From: Lineus longissimus
Taxonomy: Eukaryota; Nemertea; Pilidiophora; Heteronemertea; Lineidae
Length of the DNA stretch: 64,000 nucleotides
NCBI RefSeq assembly: GCF_910592395.1
Contig: NC_088319.1
Span: 3,100,001-3,164,000 of the forward strand
Reading direction: 5' to 3'
This document shows positions 50,201 through 60,044 of this stretch, one piece after another; positions within the stretch are counted from its first letter, which is position 1, and each line of letters starts with the position of its first letter. Below the pieces are notes generated by a model. The model was not told the origin of the DNA. It worked only from the letters and a program-made list of their open reading frames with translations, and searched no databases. Made by a program: the position numbers and the translations under genes.

Positions 50201-52804
50201 AAAAAGAAAGAAAAAAACGCCCCTCCTACCTGGAAAAATTGGGAGAGGTGGACACTAAACAAGTAATTTTTTTTATGTGGCCTTATCTCGTATTTTTTGC
50301 TCCTTTACAGATTACGAGACTCACCAGCTTCCTCAGTTATGACAAACTCAAACTCAAGAACTAACAGTCCAAACACGTCTCAAAATGGCGACGGGCAAAT
50401 TAGGACAGGCAGAGACTTTATAAACCTCGGCTCCATGAGCAAAGTGCGTAGACCTGACGATGGGCCGCTGAACAAACTGGGGACCATGTCACTTGGGCCG
50501 CCGTCACATGGGAAGAAGAAAGGTACAGTGAATCATTTTGGCCAATTTTCGCCAATTTTCACCCAAATTGAGGGGTGGCAAACCCCACCCCATCCTCTCA
50601 GTCGAAAAAATTATTCAATTTGGATGCCCCAGGCCTTAGAAACCATATCAAACACATTTGCGTAGCTGGGGACATCTGGTGTCATCTGGAGGAACTAAAA
50701 TACTTTGAAAGTTTAGGTTGTACATAAACGATCGTGACACTGAAAGAGTTAACAATGCTAGGTTTTGGTCATATATTATTGATGACCACTTTTGAAACCT
50801 GTTCTGTTTCCGCATCATTTCAGCCTCGTCAGTTTTCAACTCGAGCAGCCAGGTGACGTCGACGTCCAACCCTCTGATGTCCAGCCTGTTCAGACACGCC
50901 CAGAAGCGACCGCTGATCAGTCCGGCTCGTTTCAAAGGTGCCCCATCGCAGCCGAGTCTACTGAAAGCATCATCGTGGCCGCCGAAGATACTCCCCCAGA
51001 GGCAGCCCACTTGGGTTGATTCCAGTAGGTGCAATGTTGCCATTTCTTTCAGAGGTTTTCGTTGAGTAAATATTTGGTGATGGGAAAAAATGACTGCCAT
51101 GGGTTTACTGTACAGTGAATCTATGTGGTACCACGGCGTCGGTCAACAGAGCCTGCAAGGTTTCTGCCAGGGTACGGTCCCTCAAAATAGTTTAGGATAT
51201 GAATACCAGCAAAAAAATTGTGCAAATTTGTTTTTTTTCAATTTAGACCTAGAATCTGTTCACCAGATTCAATTTACTTATTTAGACACATTGAGCTGTG
51301 GGGCTATGTGCTAACAGGCAATGAGCTATGGGGCTATGTGCTTTGGGGCCATGTGCTATGGATGTGATGGTACCTTTTGGTAATTGTTATTGTATAAATG
51401 CAAGTTCTTAAAAACAGCGCTTTATAATGTACAACATTCTCAAAGCGCTTTACATTTATTCCCCAGTCTAAGCTGAAACCTTTCAGTTGAACTCAGGTGA
51501 GCTGCTCAATCAGCGCTTCAATCTGAGCATTTCTGACTGGTACCCATTTAAAGACCTGGGTGGAGTTAGGCATGTGAGGCAAAGACACCCGCTAAAGTCT
51601 CACGCCGCCAGTGGGGATCGAACCAGGGACCTCTTGACTGCTCGTCAGAGACCCAGGTCACTACACCACCCTGTCTCCTAAGATCTTGTATGGTTAATAC
51701 CACACCTGTTGGCTGAGTTCATTTACTGGAGTAAACCCTCAATAAAACATTTTAGAGACGTGATCCTGTTATTTTTTCACCAGATTCTTCTATCCACCCG
51801 AATGAGTCCGTGTCTCAATGCGGCGATCGTCACAGTGACGAGAGCAACAGTTCAAATTCCTCGTCATCCGTGTGTCCGGTCGGCACGACGACCAACTGTC
51901 AGTATGCAGAGGAGGATCTGGATAAAAGTGGACCCGGTATGTTTGCTATTTCCAATTTCCTTTAACCCTTTGCCTACGTAATGCGTACCCCATACCCAGT
52001 AATTTCCTATCCCGGTGTAGAAGTTTAAAATGTCCTAGGATAAAATGTCCGGGAACAAAGGATTCTATTATGCGCTGAGCTATTGACGGTCATTGCCTCT
52101 AAAGAACCATATGCCATAATCTGTCAGAATACAATAGGCCCGGACACTTTTTCTAGGGGGGACACTTTTTACTTTTACACTGGGACACGTCACGCGTGCT
52201 GGATACGCCTAAAAAAATTGCGTTTTAAGTGAATGCATAGTGCTGCCATCTGCTAACAACTTTCGTAACTACTCTAATGATTCGTGCTGCCAGTACAAAC
52301 ATTCGGCGGCCACTAGAACTACACAATGGCGAGTACTCATGGCGTTTCTCACATGTAAATACTGTAAGCATGAAGTGTATATAAACTGTGTTGATGCAAT
52401 TAAGCCTTTGAGGAACGCCAGTGCAAAGGCCTGTTTTGCATGCAATAGGCCTACGTGTGACAGACTGCTTATCTAGCTTAATATCATCGATACAGTATGT
52501 TATATTTGTTGATTAACATCATCCTGAAGGTCTAAAATTACGGCACTGACCTTTCTAAATCACTGTTCCCAATTGTAAAATCTTGAAAGCCGTCGAAATG
52601 TTTCGCTAAGTTAGGAACATGGTATCGCAAATCAAAGTTCTGGCCGTTGTTTTCAACACTGTGTTTCTCTTTTTCTTTTTAGGCACCAAATCTTTTATCG
52701 TGAAGGAGTATGTCTTTGCCTTCAGTCTGGCAGCAAATATTCTTATTGGGACGTTCATGTTTCTGAATTGGAATGTGTTAAAAAGTTATTTTGCTGTTGA
52801 ATAG
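42714..52804 (+). CDS. TMEM201: TMEM201/Samp1 (NET5) inner nuclear membrane protein (complete, 10 exons)
   Basis: Samp1 sits in the inner nuclear membrane and links lamina, LINC complex and spindle. Exons: 42714-42913, 43911-44028, 44773-44949, 45749-45958, 47774-48024, 49613-49813, 50311-50522, 50824-50937, 51784-51936, 52683-52804. The sum is 1758 nt, 585 residues; human is somewhat longer. Recognised features: an N-terminal hydrophobic helix; the Samp1 zinc-finger part VNCWFCNKDSIVPYGNRNCW with a further CxxC (CAEC, CPDC) in exons 3-4; a QYNGF motif; multiple central helices in exons 5-6; a Ser-rich region with PLISPARF; and a final helix (EYVFAFSLAANILIGTF) near the C-terminus. The start could instead be the ATG at 42798. 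Exon 8 may extend past 50937, since the frame stays open, but the phase of exon 9 needs this donor. Introns are packed with SINE, MITE and satellite sequence. Confidence 0.9.
44098..44440 (+). mobile_element. tRNA-derived SINE in TMEM201 intron 2
   Basis: Starts with an A-box-like TAGTGGTTAGAGCGCC. It continues with the widespread central motif CCTTGAGCAAGGCACTTAACCC and GTAAATGGGTACCT, and ends near GCGCTATATAAGTTTCATGATTATTATCATTATTA. This head, core and simple tail order is that of tRNA-type (SINE2) elements in marine deuterostomes and fishes. Confidence 0.7.
44441..44528. repeat. Short tandem duplication after the SINE
   Basis: Two tandem copies of about 62 bases (GCAAAAATATATAAGC..., with TTTTTGTTGTTATTA) follow the SINE tail directly. 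Confidence 0.55.
45497..45705. mobile_element. CTCTCTATTAAGGACAC-family MITE, expanded copy (TMEM201 intron 3)
   Basis: Same ends and core. The internal CTCTATTAAGGACACCCA unit is present three times in tandem. Confidence 0.75.
46306..47275. repeat. Three tandem ~300-bp satellite units ending in a (GAC)n tract
   Basis: In TMEM201 intron 4 the phrase GACCTCTGTGACCTTGA recurs at 46321, 46635 and 46936 (spacing 314 and 301). Each time it is followed by matching text: AGGTCAAAT, then GATATAAAATTGGTG- and GGATTTGGCCCCCT-like pieces, then AAACTTCGGT and GAAACGTGCC. The array closes with GACGACGAC repeats (47215-47275). CTCACCT words flank both sides. Confidence 0.75.
48252..48877. mobile_element. 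Non-autonomous inverted-repeat element, ~626 bp, in TMEM201 intron 5
   Basis: Left end AGGCTGATGTTACATAGGAA pairs with the reverse complement of the right end (AGGCTGAAGTTACATAGACC). Internal text carries several TCATTCATC/GATGAATG inverted words. No transposase frame. Confidence 0.6.
49089..49563. mobile_element. Non-autonomous inverted-repeat element, ~475 bp, next to TMEM201 exon 6
   Basis: Left end AAGGCCGGTTTACACATGCAAC matches the reverse complement of the right end (AAGGCCGCTTTACACATGCAAC). It is filled with GAAACATG-type short repeats and ends 49 bases before the exon 6 acceptor. Confidence 0.65.
51415..51690 (-). mobile_element. tRNA-derived SINE (minus strand) in TMEM201 intron 8
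   Basis: On the minus strand it has an A-box-like GGTGGTGTAGTGACC and a B box (GGTTCGATCCCC), then a body with ACTGAAAGGTTTCAGCTTAGACTGGGG. The tail is AAAGCGCTTTGAGAATGTTGTACATTATAAAGCGC. The same family occurs on + at about 32400-32660; the head alone is duplicated at 61964-62085. Confidence 0.7.
52012..52183. mobile_element. CCGGTGTAGAAG-family MITE in TMEM201 intron 9
   Basis: CCGGTGTAGAAGTTTAAAATGTCC left, GACACTTTTTACTTTTACACTGG right. Absent from the duplicate at 62.3-62.7 kb, so inserted after, or lost since, the duplication. Confidence 0.7.
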
Positions 52805-52982
52805 CACTTCTTTTAGTTATTTTGTGCCTTGGTCTTGGCCTCTTACTCATTGTGGACTTCGAAAAGATCCTGCTTGGCCTTTAGGTGAAGACCGATAAAA
52901 AAAAAAAGTTCAAAGAAATGCGACCAGTAGTTTGCCCTCCAGGACCCCAAACGATGTGAATATCACATTTACGAATGGACTG

Positions 52983-53162
52983 TACAGTGGAACCTTCCTT
53001 AGCGGACACCACTCTATTAAGGACAACCTCTCTATTAAGGACACTAGTTTTGGTCCCAAATCGGTTGTTTCATTCAGTTTGACCTCTATTATCAGGACAC
53101 CTCTCTATTAAAGACAGCACTTCTCAGTCCCAAGGGTGTCCTAAATAGAGAGGTTCTACTGT
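52983..53162. mobile_element. CTCTCTATTAAGGACAC-family MITE, copy 3
   Basis: TACAGTGGAACCTTCCTTAGCGGACACC left, AATAGAGAGGTTCTACTGTA right. Within the duplicated segment. Confidence 0.75.
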
Positions 53163-53692
53163 AATTTGATCAGTTATCACCAGAGTGGCATCCTCAGTTA
53201 ACTCTTTCGGTCTCATGGTACATTGAGTGGGTTTGTGTATAAATATTCAACTGTAAATTCCACATTTGTGGCCTTTTAAAAAACGCACCGACCAGGACTT
53301 GAAATCCATGGCATTTAAATCTGTGATAATTTTAGCATTTTCACCTGACATTTTACGAGTTGGAAAGTTGTGTTCTAATCTGGTCACCAAATCATGTTTA
53401 AGTGATGATTAACAAAGGGAACGAGTTTAAAATTCCCGTTAACGGCCCAAAAAAGGTCATTGGTCAACTAAAGAAGTGCCTCTGTTCAATGGATTTATAG
53501 TTGAATGTGATCAAACTACGTCATTTTTGATCGGGGATTGTAAATTTTAATCAACAAAGGCTCTCAGGTGGAATCTACAGGATGGGTGAACCACATGTTG
53601 CATCCACACCGGGCTGTGAGAAAATCTTTGATTGGATAAATTTCATATTGCCTACCTATCATGGCCATGTTGTTCACAACAAGTTATGTCGA

Positions 53693-54000
53693 TAATGGGA
53701 TAACTTGGGCGTGTGATTTACCTGGCCAGGAGGATAATGTGCCAACTGGCCACCATGCACCGCCACTTGTAGTATCACACCAATGCTGATCTCTGATAAC
53801 GATGTTCACCAGTGTTGGAGGGCAGTTTGGGGGTCTGCCTTGCGAATTTCAGGCAGGCCTAATGTTACACCCCGTTCTAGTGCATGGTTTATTGCAATTT
53901 AAAGAGTTTTCATTGATCTTATTTGGAGAAGTTGCGGTCCTACTGGAGGCCGTTTTTCCATAAAAAAACAACTTATCTTGCCAGAGTTGGCCCTTTATAA
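53693..54000. mobile_element. TTAA-associated MITE, copy 4
   Basis: Shares ACCTGGCCAGGAGGATAATGTGCCAACTGG and the GAAGTTGCGGTCCTACTGG core with copy 3. Lies in the duplicated segment. Confidence 0.7.
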
Positions 54001-55068
54001 CGCAACCTGTCTATATCTCCTTCAGTTTACCCTTTAGAACTCCAGCGTTTTAATTATTTTTCCATCAGCTCCTCCAGAAAAATGCCTGAAAATTCTTTAA
54101 AATGAGCCATTTCAACATGAAATAATCATTTGTAGTATTACTGGTCAGTAAACGGATGACTCAATGACTGTTCAGGAGTTCGGCTCGGAAAAGAGGAATT
54201 AGCATAGACGGCAGCCTTCTCATTGAAAATGTGCTGAATTGACCTTTGTGTGTATGCAAAATGTGGACAATCACATCATAAAAAAACATGTGACATTTAC
54301 TTTTGATCACTTGTGTACTGTTGTTATGTTGTTTTACTTGAGGAATAAACAATTTCAATTGTAAAGCATGTCTTGTCATCTTTTTACCGTTCTTCCACTA
54401 AATTCACTGAACCTGGGAGGCAGGATTGTCTCTGTTTCTTGGTCTGTCCTCTGTCAACTGTCCTCTGTTGTTGGGTTGAAGCTCAGTTGTGGCTCTCTTC
54501 CAGTCCAAAATATTGTTTGAAGAAATCTACGCTATTTAGCCGGTTATGTGCAAAAGTGACCAACCGGTTAAGATGGAGCCAAATGATAGCACTGATGACG
54601 ACTTAGGTCGCAACGTTGCGGAAAGTAAGTATTAAGTGTGCGAAAGGACCATCTCACTTCTAATGGGCCTATGTGAAACGAAGGCGCCAAAACCGGCTCA
54701 ATAGCGTCTTCACAGTATGTTAGTTGTGACTTTGTGCATGCCCCTCCCCTGATGTTTAATTATGTCTTCATTAAGGACACTATCAAGGACACTACATTTG
54801 GTCCCAAGTTCGTCACTTTCATTTCAACTTGGCCACTGTAATTAGGCCACCTCTCAATTCAGAACATTCGTCAGTCCTTAGAGTGTCCTTTACAGAGAAG
54901 TTCCATTACTTCAAGAATGTCAAGTTTTAAAGTTTTACTGAGCAAGTAAGTAAGCAAAACTAAATATGTGGTGTGCTGTCTACAGGTGTAAAAAAGGGAT
55001 TTTCTAAGTAGACCTTTGATCAGGTGAGGGGTTGTATGTCGGTATCAGTTCCGTTAGGTCTTAACATT

Positions 55069-55941
55069 TCAGTCTAAGAGCAAGAGACGCCCGCCCCCTC
55101 CTAGTTCCTGATCCGGCAATCCCGGGAAAAAGTAAACTTTGTCTCGAAGCGTATCGAAGCTTATACTCGAGATCTGGACTTCACCGGATTCTCGCGTTCG
55201 TCCTCGGGCTACAAGGTTCTTTACCTGGAAATGAACGGGGAAAACTATTATTAACATACTGTGGAGTGGGGCATGGGTCAGGGATAGGAGAAGATAAAAC
55301 TTTGAACAATTGAGCCGCGGTAGGCCTAATTGTATATCATTTCATTTTCACTTTTTCACTTCAGGACCACTGAAGTAATAATGTATAACGGTTGACCATA
55401 CGCACCACCATTTTTGCTAGAACTTGAAATCCTAAAGCAATCAGAATTCCTTCAAAATGGAGTGGATTGCCCATTTAAAACCTCGGAGGCTGTACTCTGG
55501 AAAAAAAGAACAGACTCCCACCAAAGAAATTGGTATTCAATTTGCTTTGAAAGCGTTCTAATTACCTAAGGATTTACAGGTCTAGCCAAAATGGCCGTGC
55601 ATATCATCCTGACATAGCCAGTGATTTTTAATATACTCCGCCTCTCGATATACGAGGTAGGAGTATCGGAAACCTGATCTCAGGACGGGTGCGACCAGAT
55701 TGCATGCCACTGCTCCTGCACAGGGCCGTTGCTGGCCAAAAAAATGTTCATAGACAAAAGGGGTTAACATATAATTTTGTCCTGACCCTATCAAGCAGAC
55801 TAAGGCATGGGAGGCCTCGGGTGTAACTGCTTACCTTGAGGAGTAGATCTCCTAGATGTTCCTTGTGAGAGAACTTTGCAAAGATGTCAACAATCGCTTG
55901 AATAAACCAAGTGCCATTCAGACGACGCCAAGCTACGAAGT
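55069..55941 (-). CDS. Caspase, last two exons (C-terminal part of the peptidase domain)
   Basis: Cysteine protease of apoptosis or immune signalling. Minus-strand exons: 55835-55941 (acceptor TTGTTCCAG, donor GTAAGC) and 55069-55224 with the stop. The first encodes DFVAWRRLNGTWFIQAIVD. This matches the small-subunit pattern in which a Trp-Arg and a Gly-(S/T)-Trp-Phe-(I/V)-Gln-(A/S) form the substrate pocket and strand. The last encodes VKNLVARG and later SFDTLRDKVYFFPG, the usual C-terminal beta strand of caspases. Phases agree (1-0, then 0). The catalytic His and the Cys of QACRG should lie in upstream exons, at higher coordinates, but I find none before the window ends. A transposon nest and a duplicated TMEM201 tail lie there instead. 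Caspase subtype cannot be assigned. Confidence 0.7.
55606..55692. repeat. CATCCTGAGATTCAGG-family short repeat, copy 3
   Basis: CATCCTGACATAGCCAGTGATTTTTAATATACTCC...TCTCAGGACGG, in the caspase intron. Confidence 0.55.
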
Positions 55942-56020
55942 CTGGAACAAAAACGTGATGAAAATAATGACAGATCAAACATTTTCATGAATCAATGAGC
56001 TCCGTTAGTTTGGGGACTTA

Positions 56021-57321
56021 ATAGCATTCCGCGAAGTTACTACTTATAGCTCACAAGGTCATTTGCATAAGATATTGATGACGTTTTAGTCACGTGACAG
56101 TCGGACATCGACACTTATTTCTACGCATTTGAGCTTATTTCAAAGTCAATTATCTTTGATTGACCCTGCATTGTTTTTAGCATGAATGATACCACAGAGT
56201 CAGAGAGAGAAATATTCAGAACAATTATGTAGTATTTCCAACACCCGGACATGTATGGCACGCCAAAGCGGAATTATTTCAACCCTGAAAAAATATTAGC
56301 AACTACAAATTTCTTGGCAACAGAAGAAATACTATTTAAACTTTCAAAAATATACCCGACAATCTTTTAAAAAAGATTAAATTTTTTAGACTCATGTCAA
56401 CATTTTGAAAAAACAAGCCAACAATTTTTTTTCGTGATCTTCGAAAAATTCGTTTACATCTTTTTCTTCTCTTAAAAATATTTTCCACGCAATTAAAAAA
56501 AAAAATCTTGACAAAATTTTACTGCAACATTTATTTTCGTTCAAGATTTTTTCTTGGCAACATTTTTTTCGTTCAACATTTTTTCCGTTCAACAACGAGC
56601 GCCACCCTTGAAATGCTAATAGAACTCGCGCGCAGGGACGAGGTTAAGCTGGGGTACTTTATACTCATAGCAGGTCGGGAATTCTGATCGTTCGTTCGTT
56701 CGTATGTTGTTGTTGCCATCTCAAAACAAGCGCCTTTTATCATACTTCTCACATAGGATCAGATGAATAAGTTCGCGTGTTGGTTGGTGGTGACAAAAAT
56801 CTGACACTGACACATTCATGACGAGTGACAACCACGTGCGTAACCTCGTCTCGAGGGTATATAGTTCAATTAGTTGTTCACAGGTGGCGCTCGTTGTTGG
56901 ACGAAAAAATTGTTGACGAAAAAAAATGTTGCAAGAAAAAAATCTTGAACGAAAATAAATGTTGCCGTAAAATTTTGTCAACATTTAAAAAAAAAATGTT
57001 TGCTTGTTTTCTCAAAATGTTGGATCTTTTTAAAAAATAATGCTTATATTTTGTACAGGGTTGAAATAATTCCGCTAATGTTGGCTTGTTTTCTGAAAAT
57101 GTTGGATCGTTTTTAAAATGTTGCTAATATTTTGTAGGCCTACAGGGTTGAAATAATTCCGCTTTGGCGTTCCATAGACATGTGCCAGATTGAATCTAAC
57201 TGCCCTAGTTAGAAAGCCTGAATCCATTACGAAACCGCATGTTTGTCCGACATTGCCTGCAATTCAGCGATGGGGAAATAGAGGGTAGCAGCTGCAGTGA
57301 CGTCATCTTCGCGTAATGCTA
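56021..57321 (+). mobile_element. ISL2EU-type MITE split by a foldback insertion
   Basis: Ends carry ATAGCATTCCGCGAAG and its inverse (CTTCGCGTAATGCTA). Outside the insert (56254-57176) the sequence matches the uninterrupted copy at 34544-34912 almost base for base. Confidence 0.75.
56254..57176. mobile_element. Foldback element (923 bp) nested in the MITE
   Basis: Ends TATGGCACGCCAAAGCGGAA and the inverse of TATGGAACGCCAAAGCGGAA, flanked by a 6-bp duplication GACATG (56248-56253 and 57177-57182). Long imperfect arms of about 330-370 bases consist of AACATTTTT/AAAAATGTT and CGTTCAAC/GTTGAACG words. They end at ACGAGCGCCACC and GGTGGCGCTCGT. The centre (about 56610-56880) is unique sequence. 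Confidence 0.75.
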
Positions 57322-57965
57322 ATAGCATTACGCGAAGTTACTATATATAGCCATCGATATTGCGGTGACGAGCCCGTGACGTCACCAGTATCCCGGATGT
57401 CGGACATTATTTTTGGATGGATGCAGCTAAATGCACTGCAGGCTCGCGCTGATCGTCAAATAAAGTAATATTTCTTGCAATTTACCCTTCGCAATATCGT
57501 CAGGAATACACGGAATGGTAACTACGAAACATTGCTGCTACGGCAGATGTAATAGTGACTCGAGATATGCAGATAGGCCAGATATGGAAGGGGTTAGATT
57601 CATCACATTCCCGAAACCGATTACGAATCCAGAAAAGTGTAATCGGTGGGCAAGACTGTGTGGTCGTGTGGGGTTTGATCATACTCGTGTGAAAAAGGAT
57701 ACATACATCTGTACAAAACATTTCATCGGCAGTGCAGGTCCAACAGCGGAGCATCCAGATCCTGTTCCTGCGCCTGCATCTCCAGAGGTGAGCAAAACCA
57801 TTGTGAATAATCAATCGATATCTATGTAGGCCTACCATGCATGCATGTGTACTCATCTGTATGTCACTATGTGTATTGCATGTACTGGGGCTAGAAGAAT
57901 TAACACTGACAACAGTTTTAAAACAACTTTAATAATATAACTCTGAATATAGTTTTAACATTCAA

Positions 57966-58361
57966 TTACATGTATTCTTCACCATATTGCATTCTTTGGG
58001 CGTCCTCAAACTGGCACTCAGCACTTGGAGAATGTGGGTTGTCGCATTCTGGACAGGCTGCATCACTGTCCCAGTTAAAGTTGAGGATGGAGCAACCAGA
58101 TGAGGGCTTGTGTGATTTTCCACAATCTGGACAGCAGGTTACGTCACTGTCCCAGTTTCTTTCCTGGTGGTCGACAATGGAATCGGGATAACAAGAGGTC
58201 GAACTGTCCTGGTCGGATTCAATTTTACTTCCCTCGCTGCTGTGCCAGAACCACAACGCGTTGCAAGAAGGACATCTGCCGGATGGGAAAGTGGCCGACT
58301 TTTCGGATGAAACTGAAATGTCATCCTCATGATCATCGTGATCATCATCTGGCATGTCTGC
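57966..58361 (-). CDS. Cys-rich zinc-ribbon-like ORF, antisense in the transposase intron
   Basis: On the minus strand a TTTATTTCAG acceptor at about 58362 opens 129 codons from the first ATG (58353-58355). It starts with an Asp/His-rich run, followed by spaced pairs CPSC, CCPDCGKSHKPSSGC and CPECDNPHSPSAEC. The last two are clearly repeats of one motif (C-P-[DE]-C-x2-[SP]-H-x-P-S-x2-C), each preceded by WDSD. It stops at 57966-57968, and ATTAAA follows about 50 bases on. The repeated Cys/His spacing suggests metal binding. I do not recognise the protein, and upstream exons were not found. It may be a third gene of the transposon or a chance frame. Confidence 0.4.
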   Translation of the reverse strand, partial: ADMPDDDHDDHEDDISVSSEKSATFPSGRCPSCNALWFWHSSEGSKIESDQDSSTSCYPDSIVDHQERNWDSDVTCCPDCGKSHKPSSGCSILNFNWDSDAACPECDNPHSPSAECQFEDAQRMQYGEEYM

Positions 58362-59727
58362 TTCTGAAATAAAGAAATTGAATAATATTTAATTTGAATT
58401 CTAAATCTTTTTCAGGTTGAGAAAATTGGCAGGAAAAGGAGTGGTCCGAAACCCCGGGCTATGACTGTGAGTAAAAAGCTGAAACAAGAAGCAGCCCTTG
58501 CCTTATTGGACCTATCTGCAACGTCTACAAGCAGTGTTTTGGATGAAAATGATGACACAAACAGTTTTGAAAATGCAACAGCCAGTTTTGAGGATGTTGC
58601 AGCACCAACGGTGATTACAGTAAACGTGGTGCATGTCGCGATACCGTGTTCACCCATTATGAGAGACGTCGGAACTCAAGTATACTCTAGTCTGGGTGCT
58701 GAAATTGAACATATTGTCCAAAAAAATGAAAAAGTTTTAGAGGAATGTAACATTACCCAACCATCTATTGTTACATGTTCTAAGCCTTGCATTGATGGCA
58801 GATTCTGTCATTGGAATCAATTTGTGACGATGACAAAAAAATGAAATTCTTTACTGGTTTGCATTACTTTCAATTCATTGCCCTATTTCAATTTCTTGGG
58901 GATGCAGTGAACAATCTCAAATATAGATACAGGGATATCGGAACATGTTCAAGTGACAAAGGTGAGACTACTTCTAATAAAAGTGACAGTACTGACAGCA
59001 GTAAGACTAAGACTACTACTTATAGGTGAGGTCCAATAGGAAAACTTCACCACAGGAGGTACTTTTCATCATGCTTGTTCGACTATGGAAGGGCTATTCC
59101 TTTTTTGCAATGAACACTTTTTTCAAGTTATGTGAGACTAGTTTTAAGGACAATATTCCCCACGTGGCTGCAGCTTCTACACTGCCATTTCAAAGATTTA
59201 CGCCATCTAATGTTTCCTGACCGGGCTCATACCAAAAACAATTTACCACCGTCATTTCAGTCATTCAAAAATATTAGGTGTGTGGTGGATTGCACAGAAT
59301 TTTTTGTGGAAGTGCCAAGAGACCTTTCCAGGCAGGGAAATCTGTATTCTAATTACAAGCATCACCATACTGTTAAATGCCTCATAGCTGTTGCTCCAAA
59401 TGGTGCTGGTTTTTTCATCTCCGATTTATTTGAAGGTGCCATGAGTGATAATGATGTATTTATGAAGTGTGGACTCATTGATTTCCTAAATCCTGGTGAC
59501 TTGGTCCTTGCTGACAGAGGATTCACAGTCAAGGAAATTTTGAACAACCGAAATGTAGAACTTAACATTCCATCTTTTCTGCATGGGCGAGCTAGGCTTA
59601 CTCCACAAGAAGAATTATTACCAGACGTATAGCTAAAGTCAGGATTCATGTTGAGCGCTATGACGAGCGTTTGAAGAAATTCAGATTAATAGCAGGTACA
59701 ATACCAATGGTGCTTGCACCTTTGGCC

Positions 59728-60044
59728 GGCTCTAGGAAAATTCGTCCCCGGAAAGTTCGTCCCCGGAAAACTCGTCCCCGGAAAATTCGTCCCTGGAAAA
59801 TTTGTCCCCGAGGAAAATTCGTCCCCGGATAATTTGTCCCCGAGGATAATTCGTCCATTTTCCGGGGACGAAAGTTTCCTCGGGGACGAATTTTCCAGGG
59901 ACGAATTATCCTCGGGGATGAATTATCCTCGGGGACGAATTTTCCGGGGACGAATTTTCCTTGGGGACGAATTATCCGGGGATGAATTTTCCGGGGACGA
60001 ATTATCCGGGGACGAATTATCCGGGGACGAATTTTCCTGTAACC
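59728..60044. mobile_element. Inverted minisatellite foldback element with 9-bp target duplication
   Basis: 317 bp flanked by CCTTTGGCC at 59719-59727 and 60045-60053. Ends GGCTCTAGGAAAATTCGTC and the inverse of GGTTACAGGAAAATTCGTC agree at 16 of 19 positions. The left arm is tandem TTCGTCCCCGGAAAA-type units; after a switch near 59860 the right arm is the same unit inverted (GGGGACGAATTTTCC). Confidence 0.85.

Larger units (their letters stand above)
51562..54000. repeat. Left copy of a local duplication (TMEM201 3' end)
   Basis: From TTAGGCATGTGAGGCAAAG at about 51562 the sequence is repeated from about 61961 on. It covers the SINE head, exon 9, exon 10, the 3' flank and two MITEs. The intron between exons 9 and 10 has diverged and carries a private MITE (52012-52183). 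Confidence 0.85.
52805..55068. other. Convergent interval between TMEM201 and the caspase gene
   Basis: Up to about 54000 it is copied at 62949-64000. It includes MITEs at 52983-53162 and 53693-54000 and a decayed relative of the first at about 54770-54907. AATAAA at 54343-54348 could be the TMEM201 poly(A) signal (3' UTR about 1.5 kb). No exon recognised. Confidence 0.5.

Noticed and set aside
50937-51065. Longer TMEM201 exon 8 ending in its own stop (51065)
   Set aside because: Would leave exons 9 and 10, which encode the conserved last helix, unattached. The phase fits the donor at 50937. It may still exist as a minor form.
51600-51665. tRNA-like A and B boxes
   Set aside because: They belong to a tRNA-derived SINE; no complete cloverleaf is present, so not called as a tRNA gene.
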